DNA from: Marinobacterium sp. xm-d-530
Lineage (GTDB): Bacteria; Pseudomonadota; Gammaproteobacteria; Pseudomonadales; Balneatricaceae
NCBI GenBank assembly: GCA_949499045.1
Contig: CATEEE010000214.1
Span: 1-12,213 of the forward strand
Direction of reading: 5' to 3'
DNA: 12,213 nucleotides
Shown here piece by piece: positions 6,911 to 12,213 of the stretch. Under the pieces are notes generated by a model. The model was not told the DNA's origin. It was given only the letters and a program-made list of their open reading frames with translations, and ran no database searches. A program made the translations under genes and the position numbers. Within the stretch, counting starts at the first letter, position 1. Every line of letters begins with the position of its first letter.

Positions 6911-7824
6911 TCCTGTTTTAGACCTTCACTGTGAATTGAGACGGGTAGATGTTGGTAGGGTATTTCTGAAGGGTTCGTCAAACCTAACGAAATAACAGAG
7001 TCACCCAAACCAGACCCTGAAATCTTAGCACCCAGAACACCAGACTGCTGACGCATCCTAAATTGCAGATCCGCTAAATTAGCATCACACACACCCAGCG
7101 CATCCATTAGTCCTGAGTATTGATCCATCAATAGACCTACACGGTTCCACTCTTGTGACACTATCGCTTCTTCTGCTGCTCGAGTCACCTGCCCCATTAA
7201 CTGATAGATCGAGGCGTAGATAGCGGGGGCGGTGTCTGCTCTCTGATTAACCAATTCAATCACCTCGGGGGTTTTCATCTTGTAACCGACGTAGAAGAGA
7301 TCAATATCAGGAGTGCCTTTCAGTTGACGTACCTTAGCACCTTTCATCTCGTAGGCGATCAATCCACCCCAAATTGAAGCGGCTAAATCGGTCCCAGAGC
7401 CACGACCGGATTGCACACTGTGAACTGTCTTTAGAGCCAAATTAAAGACATCTTCTTTGGTCGCATGCTCTCCACAAAAAGTTAACAGGCAAGCAACCGT
7501 TGAAGCAGTAACTGCGGCGGATGAACCCAAACCCACTTGTTCTGAAAACTCACTGGTAACGTTTAAATCAAAGCCCTGTTTTAACTTCGACTGACACAAC
7601 TGAATGGCGGCGACCATGAAGCTAAAAGTCGAGTCTTCGGACAACTCACTTAAAGTACTCTGGTAACAACCCAGCTCCGACTCAATAGTCACTATATCAT
7701 CGACACGAAGTGTCAATGAGACACTCAATCGGTTGCCAACGGCCAATGCTATGGCGGGTTGATCATGCAGGATGGCATGTTCACCCATCAACATAAGGTT
7801 ACCGGGCGCTGAAAAACGAATCAT
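6907..7824 (-). CDS. mvaK2: GHMP kinase, probable phosphomevalonate kinase
   Basis: This 305-residue GHMP kinase probably phosphorylates mevalonate 5-phosphate to the diphosphate. The N-terminal motif is SAPGNLMLMGEHAILH (5-20). The phosphate loop VGLGSSAAVTA (97-107) lacks the IPxGAG lead of mevalonate kinases. SGRGSGTDLAAS follows at 139-150 and GAKISGSGLGDS at 265-276. The bare GLGSSAA, the GSGxDxAA pattern and the GD after the third glycine motif resemble phosphomevalonate kinases. The operon's other kinase looks like mevalonate kinase, which leaves this step. Oddities: it is shorter than usual phosphomevalonate kinases, and the APGK lysine near the start is asparagine (N9). Some annotations might call it mevalonate kinase. 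The start is firm: GGGAGG lies 6 bases before the ATG, which overlaps the preceding stop as ATGA. Confidence 0.8.
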   Translation of the reverse strand: MIRFSAPGNLMLMGEHAILHDQPAIALAVGNRLSVSLTLRVDDIVTIESELGCYQSTLSELSEDSTFSFMVAAIQLCQSKLKQGFDLNVTSEFSEQVGLGSSAAVTASTVACLLTFCGEHATKEDVFNLALKTVHSVQSGRGSGTDLAASIWGGLIAYEMKGAKVRQLKGTPDIDLFYVGYKMKTPEVIELVNQRADTAPAIYASIYQLMGQVTRAAEEAIVSQEWNRVGLLMDQYSGLMDALGVCDANLADLQFRMRQQSGVLGAKISGSGLGDSVISLGLTNPSEIPYQHLPVSIHSEGLKQE

Positions 7825-8828
7825 CGATCGCCTCCCAGACTCACACCCAAACCATCGGACTCAACTCGTCCCCAGCGCATGAAATTCGGCAGTTTCAGTG
7901 CATCCGGTGTTTGATTAGGAAGGAAGGCAAGCACCAATCCACCTGCATCACCCGATACTGCGCCAGCACCTGCAATTTTTGCGGCACCGCCTAATCGCTC
8001 GATCTGTTCAATCAATGCGGTTACTCGGGCGGGTACAACTCCGATTCGGTTTAACAGGCGGTGGTTATCTTGAATGGCCATGGAGAGCTGATCGAGATCG
8101 GTTTGAGCCGCTTCGATTCGATGGGTCACATCAGCAAACTCGCTCCATATATCCGACTGCTCAAACTGGGTTCTAACACGCTCGACACAAACACCGGTGC
8201 TGGTTGCTGGAGTTCCAGTGAATATCCAATACCAGTGCTGGTTAAAAATGTCCGGCAACTCACCCAATCGAACCGCTTGATCTTGCTCAACCTTAACTAA
8301 ACCGCCCATTGTGACCGTCGCTGCATCAATCAAGCTGCCGCGGCCATGCTGTAGACGTTCACAATGTCGCACTTGCTCAATTAAGGTGGGTAGATCTTCA
8401 TGTTTAGAGAATAGCTTCAACAGAGCCGCTAGCAGAGCCGCAGAGGACCCCATACCGGCACCCACAGGAATACCCGATTGAATATCGAATTTACCGCGAG
8501 GAATACGTTCAAGATTACCTAGGATGCGAGCCACATCAACGGTGTAGAAAATCAGTTCTGCTGGTCGAGAGAATATCTCGCTGATGGCACGTTCACCTCT
8601 AAGGTACCCCTCAAACGCTGCATCCAATTTATGACGTAGACTGGAAATTTTCTCCAGCGCCATCTCATGAGCTTTGTCCGGAGCAAACCAGCTAAGTCGG
8701 GGCAGAAGATCTGGAGTGAAATTTACGGTTAAACGCTGTTTAACTGAGAATGCGAGTGCGGGAGCACCGTAAACCACAGAGTGCTCACCACTTAAAATAA
8801 TCTTTCCGGGAGCACTCGCAACCGACAT
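7821..8828 (-). CDS. mvaK1: Mevalonate kinase (GHMP family)
   Basis: The enzyme makes mevalonate 5-phosphate from mevalonate and ATP. The 335-residue protein has mevalonate-kinase-like motifs: APGKIILSGEHSVVYG (6-21), IPVGAGMGSSAAL (120-132), HGRGSLIDAA (161-170, with D168 at the catalytic aspartate position) and TPATSTG (206-212). DNHRLLNRIGVVP (254-266) resembles the mevalonate kinase segment before the third motif. The glycine motif AKIAGAGAVSGDAGG (283-297) is longer than the textbook TGAGGGG form. HGRGSLID also departs from the usual HGxPSGID. These differences and the presence of a second kinase leave some doubt about which does which step. The ATG follows the mvaS stop by 2 bases without a strong Shine-Dalgarno, suggesting coupling, and the TGA overlaps the next ATG. 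Confidence 0.82.
   Translation of the reverse strand: MSVASAPGKIILSGEHSVVYGAPALAFSVKQRLTVNFTPDLLPRLSWFAPDKAHEMALEKISSLRHKLDAAFEGYLRGERAISEIFSRPAELIFYTVDVARILGNLERIPRGKFDIQSGIPVGAGMGSSAALLAALLKLFSKHEDLPTLIEQVRHCERLQHGRGSLIDAATVTMGGLVKVEQDQAVRLGELPDIFNQHWYWIFTGTPATSTGVCVERVRTQFEQSDIWSEFADVTHRIEAAQTDLDQLSMAIQDNHRLLNRIGVVPARVTALIEQIERLGGAAKIAGAGAVSGDAGGLVLAFLPNQTPDALKLPNFMRWGRVESDGLGVSLGGDR
7831..7836 (-). promoter_or_regulatory. Strong Shine-Dalgarno for the second GHMP kinase
   Basis: GGGAGG on the minus strand lies within the end of the mevalonate kinase gene, 6 bases before the ATG at 7824. It is among the strongest ribosome-binding sites in the operon and fixes that start. Confidence 0.7.
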
Positions 8829-8830
8829 GA

Positions 8831-9997
8831 CTAGCGTTCTACATACTCACGTTTGTGATCGCTAATCGCCGCTAAACGGAAACGCCCCTGGGTGTCAGGC
8901 TCGATCACATGCTGCCCACCATCACGTGGGTCTGGGTAACGGTAAAGAGTGAGATACTCTTCGTAGCTCAATTCGGTGCGATCTTTTAACAACTCAGCGT
9001 GGCGTTCTGTGTTCAAAGCCGATTGATAACCAGACACGACCTTCGCGGTAAAGAACTCACTGACTGAGCCCGATCCATAACTAAAGAGCCCGATGCGTTT
9101 ATTAGTCAAATCCTCTTCGAGCCGTTCAAGAAGAGAGCAGAGCCCAATATACATAGACGCGGTGTAACAGTTACCAATCAAACGGTTGTAGATAAGTGTT
9201 GGTTCAATCTGAGCGGCTAGCTCTTCTGGGGTTTGGCCCGTTTTATTAACACGAGCCAACTGTGAGTGAGCTTTCTGTGCCATCTTGCCAAACGGAAGGT
9301 GGTAGCAGAAATAGTCGATATCACCATAGCGTACTGAACTCTCTTCACAGAAGTTTTCCCAGCTACGCTTTAACGATGTTAGGTAGATTTTTGTCGAGTA
9401 TTTGCCATCCACCAGTGCGGTTGTACGGTAGTTGGGGCGCCAAAAATCCATTACATCTTCAGTGTGGGTACCCGATTCAGGTTCAATTTCTAGAATCCTT
9501 GGGTTCGCTTTGATCAGCATGGCAACTGCACCACAACCCTGAGTTGCTTCGCCTGGAGAGTCCAGATCGTAACGTGCCACATCAGAGGCGATCACAAGCA
9601 CCTGTTTGCTAGGGTTACGGGCAACCAGTGCACAAGCCATTTGCACGGCGGCAGTCGCGCTGTAACAGGCATGCTTGAGCTCTACCACTCGACAACGGCT
9701 ATTCAAACCCAAAAGGCGATGCACATAGACACCAGCCGCCTTGGACTGATCAATACCGGTCTCAGTGGCAAAAAGAATCGTAGAGATGGCATCCGTTCCA
9801 ATGCGTTCGACAATCGGTAGCGCAGCGTTAGCTGCAAGCGTGACGATATCCTCATCATGGGCCGCCATCGCCATCTTCTCTTGACCGATACCATCGTAAT
9901 ACTTGTTCGGGTCAGTGCCTTGACGTTCAGCCAGCGTGCGCAAATCGAGGTAGTAGCTCGATGTAAAAAAGCTGATTTCGTCGATACCTACGGACAT
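8831..9997 (-). CDS. mvaS: Hydroxymethylglutaryl-CoA synthase
   Basis: The enzyme condenses acetyl-CoA with acetoacetyl-CoA to give HMG-CoA, the first committed step of the pathway. The 388-residue thiolase-fold protein has the three catalytic residues at the same numbers as the Staphylococcus aureus enzyme: E79 (ATETGID), C111 (LKHACYSATAA) and H233 (YHLPFGK). Other family marks are GIGQEK (37-42), SDVARYD (138-144), GCGAVAML (154-161) and FSYGSGS near residue 313. Its length is typical. The ATG lies 15 bases after the fni stop, with AAGG about 13 bases upstream, so the ribosome site is modest. The operon holds no acetoacetyl-CoA thiolase, so acetoacetyl-CoA must be supplied by a gene elsewhere. 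A polyketide-branching synthase is unlikely in this context. Confidence 0.95.
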   Translation of the reverse strand: MSVGIDEISFFTSSYYLDLRTLAERQGTDPNKYYDGIGQEKMAMAAHDEDIVTLAANAALPIVERIGTDAISTILFATETGIDQSKAAGVYVHRLLGLNSRCRVVELKHACYSATAAVQMACALVARNPSKQVLVIASDVARYDLDSPGEATQGCGAVAMLIKANPRILEIEPESGTHTEDVMDFWRPNYRTTALVDGKYSTKIYLTSLKRSWENFCEESSVRYGDIDYFCYHLPFGKMAQKAHSQLARVNKTGQTPEELAAQIEPTLIYNRLIGNCYTASMYIGLCSLLERLEEDLTNKRIGLFSYGSGSVSEFFTAKVVSGYQSALNTERHAELLKDRTELSYEEYLTLYRYPDPRDGGQHVIEPDTQGRFRLAAISDHKREYVER

Positions 9998-10012
9998 ACT
10001 CTGATCAAATCC

Positions 10013-11038
10013 TTAAAACTGTTCGATGATGAGCGCTCGCTGACCCTTGAGCGCTTCAGTACTAGGCACACCTAATAGAAACAGTGCCGTTATATATTCA
10101 CGTTTGATACGTTCAATTACGTCTACAACCGCTTCAGTGGATTGCATAGCAGGTTGCAATAGAGGGGCTGCGAATCCCCCCAACGAGGCGCCGAGTATAA
10201 CAGACTTAGCAAGATCAATCCCATTGCGCAGCCCACCGCTAGCAATCAATGTACTCTTATCTTGCCAAGGCTGGCATTGATCTAATGCCACTGGAGTCGG
10301 CAACCCCCAATCCTGGAACAACAGTCCTAGATCATCTTGATCACGACGATGGTGTTCAATACGACTCCACGAGGTCCCTCCACTGCCGGCCACATCGAAG
10401 TAGCGGACACCGGCTTGGTAACCAAGCTCTAAATCGGCAGCTGATAAACCAGAACCAACCTCTTTTAACCAGACAGGAACGGACAAACCCTCGACCACCT
10501 GCTGGATCTGCTCCGCCAAATTGGCGAAATTTCGATCACCCTCCGGCTGAATAGCCTCCTGCAGAGGGTTCAAGTGAAGGTAGAGAGCATCCGCTTTGAG
10601 AAGATCAACCGCAGCCTGACACTGCTCCAGCGAAAAGCCATAGTTAAGCTGCACTGCGCCGACGTTACCAATTAATAGCGCATTAGGAGCAACCGATCGA
10701 AGATCGAAACTACTTTTAGCTGAATCATCACTAAACATCACTCGCTGCGAACCCACCGCCATCGCTACACCACAACGCTCGGCGGCTTCAGCAAGATTTC
10801 GGTTTACTGTTCGAATCAATTCATGATCACCACCGGTCATGGACGAAATGAGTAGCGGGAAACTGAGAGACTTTCCGAGCAGCTCAATTGATGGGTCTAT
10901 CTGGTCGTAATTGAGTTCTGGCAAGGCCCTATGGGTTAACTTGATACGATCGAAGTAGCGCGCATCACGATCGGTCTCTGCATCCTGCAGAATCGCATTG
11001 ATGTGCTCAATCTTTCGATCGTTAGTCAATTGACTCAT
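10013..11038 (-). CDS. fni: Type II isopentenyl-diphosphate delta-isomerase
   Basis: The enzyme interconverts isopentenyl and dimethylallyl diphosphate. Type II enzymes need FMN, a reduced nicotinamide and Mg2+, and are unrelated to the Nudix type I isomerase. The 341-residue TIM-barrel protein shows RKIEHI (8-13), SSMTGG (65-70), VGSQR (95-99), GNVGAVQL (124-131) and HLNPLQEAIQPEGD (155-168). In that stretch H155, Q160 and E161 sit at known active-site and metal positions. LKEVGSG (191-197), DVAGSGGT (215-222), ASGGLRNG (266-273) and LGASLGGFA (282-290) are flavin and phosphate-binding loops. Its length is standard. The ATG overlaps the mvaA stop as ATGA and has GGAA 6 bases upstream. It is second in the operon. 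Confidence 0.96.
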   Translation of the reverse strand: MSQLTNDRKIEHINAILQDAETDRDARYFDRIKLTHRALPELNYDQIDPSIELLGKSLSFPLLISSMTGGDHELIRTVNRNLAEAAERCGVAMAVGSQRVMFSDDSAKSSFDLRSVAPNALLIGNVGAVQLNYGFSLEQCQAAVDLLKADALYLHLNPLQEAIQPEGDRNFANLAEQIQQVVEGLSVPVWLKEVGSGLSAADLELGYQAGVRYFDVAGSGGTSWSRIEHHRRDQDDLGLLFQDWGLPTPVALDQCQPWQDKSTLIASGGLRNGIDLAKSVILGASLGGFAAPLLQPAMQSTEAVVDVIERIKREYITALFLLGVPSTEALKGQRALIIEQF

Positions 11039-12075
11039 TTGCGTTCCATCTGCAAGTGAGACTGCATCAGCTCACCCGGGTTAGTCTGTGCAGCGATTAG
11101 CGACAACTCACCGCAAAGAACCGTAGCACCACAGATCGCCGCCAATCGTCTAGCATTGGCCCCAGGTTCACGATCGTCTCGACAACCAAGGCGTTCTAAA
11201 TTCTCTTCAACAAAATCGATCCCTTTGCCGTTACCGACACTGCCCACAATAAGGTTTGGTAGTGTACAGCTGAAGTAGAGATCACCGTTGCGAACTTCTG
11301 TATGAACAACGCCTTGTGAGCCTTCAATGATGTTGGCTGCATCCTGCCCTGTCGCTAAGTAAAAGGCGAGCAACATATTGGCATAGTGAGCATTGGCACT
11401 GCGCAAACCACCCGCAATCATTGTACCGATCAAATTTTTCTTGATGTTTAGATCAACAATCTTCTCAGGCGTTGAATGAAGGCGGCGCTCGACAATATCG
11501 CGTGGAATTACTATTTCACAGACCACATATTTACCACGTCCAAGAATGCCATTAACCGCGGTTGCCTTCTTATCGGAACAGTAGTTGCCCGATATGGAAC
11601 TGTATTGCAGGTGTGGATACTCTGTCAGAATCCATGGAATCAAATGGTCAGCAGCATTGGTCACCATATTGTGGCCGGACGCATCACCCGTCGTAAATTC
11701 TAAGCGAAGGTAGATAAGGTTACCGATCACCTGTGAATTAAGATCGATTAACTTGGCAAAACGGCTCGACTTAGCGACAACCTCGTTGAGATCATCCATT
11801 CTATCTTTGAGAGACTGAATCGCTTGATGTGCTGCATAGGCATCTTCTGCTTCAAGCAAAATTGAGCGGGTCATACGCTCATCAATCACACTGACCTTAA
11901 TCCCCTCTTCACAGAGAGTAGAGATGCGTGCGCCACGGCCGACGGATGGCCATAGAGGAGTTTCATAGGTAGCGAGAGGAACACTCAACTTCTCTTCAAT
12001 CAGATGACCTGACAGTTTCATCGGACCAACCCAGCGCATTGGGATCGGAGCTTGAAGAATTTTGTGTGTTTTCAT
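11035..12075 (-). CDS. mvaA: Hydroxymethylglutaryl-CoA reductase, class I-like
   Basis: The enzyme reduces HMG-CoA to mevalonate, the usual control point of the pathway. The 346-residue soluble protein has class I hallmarks close to those of eukaryotes. SGNYCSDKKATAVNG holds the catalytic lysine K169. LATGQDAAN carries D245. GELSLIAA is followed by SH with H340. E38 lies in ATYETPLWPS, replacing the usual TTEGxLVAS. TGDASGHNM replaces TGDAMGMNM, and IVGSVGNGKG replaces IGTVGGGT. No N-terminal membrane domain is present. The frame opens at a TTG at 12126, but that would translate through the hairpin at 12095-12118. The ATG at 12075 is preferred. Its ribosome site is weak (TTGGA about 10 bases upstream). 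First gene of the operon. Confidence 0.94.
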   Translation of the reverse strand: MKTHKILQAPIPMRWVGPMKLSGHLIEEKLSVPLATYETPLWPSVGRGARISTLCEEGIKVSVIDERMTRSILLEAEDAYAAHQAIQSLKDRMDDLNEVVAKSSRFAKLIDLNSQVIGNLIYLRLEFTTGDASGHNMVTNAADHLIPWILTEYPHLQYSSISGNYCSDKKATAVNGILGRGKYVVCEIVIPRDIVERRLHSTPEKIVDLNIKKNLIGTMIAGGLRSANAHYANMLLAFYLATGQDAANIIEGSQGVVHTEVRNGDLYFSCTLPNLIVGSVGNGKGIDFVEENLERLGCRDDREPGANARRLAAICGATVLCGELSLIAAQTNPGELMQSHLQMERK

Positions 12076-12091
12076 CCGTTGAAAATCCAAT

Positions 12092-12118
12092 AAAAAAGGG
12101 TTGTAGTAACAACCCTTT
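12092..12118 (-). terminator. Terminator-like hairpin in the mvaA leader (possible attenuator)
   Basis: On the minus strand AAAGGGTTGT, loop TACT and ACAACCCTTT form a perfect 10-bp stem (12118-12109 with 12104-12095). The run of six T ends at 12092. This is the form of a Rho-independent terminator directed toward mvaA. The mvaA ATG is only 16 bases beyond the T tract, too close for another promoter, so mvaA transcripts must read through it. It is either an attenuator or the terminator of an upstream gene with read-through. The opposite strand has only a three-T tail. Confidence 0.7.
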
Positions 12119-12137
12119 AGGTTCAAAAACTAACTAA

Positions 12138-12154
12138 GATCAATTTTATCGATC
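12138..12154. promoter_or_regulatory. Imperfect palindrome over the candidate mvaA -10 box
   Basis: GATCAAT and ATCGATC (plus strand) are inverted repeats with 6 of 7 pairs around a TTT centre. They cover the candidate -10 at 12143-12148. Such placement fits a repressor operator, but the elements are AT-rich and short, so chance is possible. Confidence 0.3.
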
Positions 12155-12171
12155 ACATCTACCCGATGCAA
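12143..12171 (-). promoter_or_regulatory. Candidate promoter of the mevalonate operon
   Basis: On the minus strand TTGCAT (12171-12166) and TAAAAT (12148-12143) are separated by 17 bases. The -10 matches 5 of 6 and the -35 only 3 of 6. Transcription would start near 12136, giving a leader of about 60 bases that contains the hairpin at 12095-12118. No better pair was seen between the hairpin and the right edge. Confidence 0.4.
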
Positions 12172-12213
12172 TTGATTGAACTCATTACAGAACAAAAGAG
12201 ATCACTAAAAAAA
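12166..12213 (+). CDS. Possible start of a truncated gene (right edge)
   Basis: An ATG at 12166 opens 16 codons to the window end, reading MQLIELITEQKRSLKK. The composition is protein-like and a normal ATG starts it, with an in-frame stop upstream at 12118-12120. There is no clear Shine-Dalgarno. If real, it is divergent from the mevalonate operon and its start overlaps the operon's candidate -35 box. The product cannot be identified from this fragment, and a chance open frame is possible. Confidence 0.3.
   Translation, partial: MQLIELITEQKRSLKK

Noticed and set aside
9262..9513. Plus-strand open frame inside mvaS, and similar ones near 10249-10554 and 11476-11703
   Set aside because: All are antisense to genes with intact catalytic motifs. 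Their translations show no recognisable domains.
12076..12126. N-terminal extension of HMG-CoA reductase from a TTG at 12126
   Set aside because: It would translate straight through the terminator-like hairpin and T tract. TTG is a rare start, no family similarity is seen before MKTHKI, and an ATG exists at 12075.
12119..12213. Riboswitch or leader peptide before mvaA
   Set aside because: The leader after the candidate start is only about 60 bases and holds just the hairpin. An 8-codon frame (ATG near 12187) lies upstream of the predicted transcription start and lacks a ribosome site.
12200..12213. T7 tract on the minus strand at the right edge as the end of another terminator
   Set aside because: No stem is visible within the window, and the plus strand reads as lysine codons of a possible gene, so it cannot be judged.
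1..12213. CRISPR arrays, insertion sequences, tRNA or rRNA genes, long repeats
   Set aside because: None seen on reading. The genes are nearly continuous and no repeat longer than the leader hairpin stem was noticed.

Overview
The window is chromosomal DNA that most resembles a gammaproteobacterium, perhaps a marine or Oceanospirillales-like one. The evidence is a LolCD lipoprotein-export pair, a DNA polymerase II (PolB) and a DUF2062 membrane protein. This placement comes from remembered families only. By eye the base composition is even and mid-range, and there is no insertion sequence, CRISPR array, tRNA or rRNA. The genes are packed very tightly. No gene-free stretch exceeds 160 bases.

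Left part (1-3052). A possible truncated gene leaves the left edge on the minus strand (1-59). It is followed by a DUF2062 gene on the plus strand (180-701), which meets lolD tail to tail. lolC and lolD (2618-698) form a minus-strand pair with an 8-base overlap. A small two-helix membrane protein of unknown role (2774-3052, plus) is divergent from lolC and shares a 155-base regulatory gap with it.

Right part (12075-3054, minus strand) is one uninterrupted eight-gene run. The first six genes encode a complete mevalonate pathway from acetoacetyl-CoA to IPP/DMAPP: class I HMG-CoA reductase, type II IPP isomerase, HMG-CoA synthase, mevalonate kinase, a phosphomevalonate-kinase-like GHMP kinase and diphosphomevalonate decarboxylase. 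Only the acetoacetyl-CoA thiolase is missing. DNA polymerase II and a membrane-anchored retropepsin-like aspartic protease follow in the same run. Junctions range from 4-base overlaps to 15-base gaps, so the eight genes are probably cotranscribed. Most gammaproteobacteria make isoprenoids by the MEP route, so a full mevalonate cassette here is notable.

The operon is preceded by a candidate promoter (12143-12171), an imperfect palindrome over its -10 box, and a perfect 10-bp GC-containing hairpin with a T tract (12092-12118). The hairpin sits only about 16 bases before the reductase ATG. It looks like an intrinsic terminator placed between promoter and first gene, which suggests attenuation of the operon and is the most interesting regulatory signal in the window. 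A possible truncated gene leaves the right edge on the plus strand (12166-12213).
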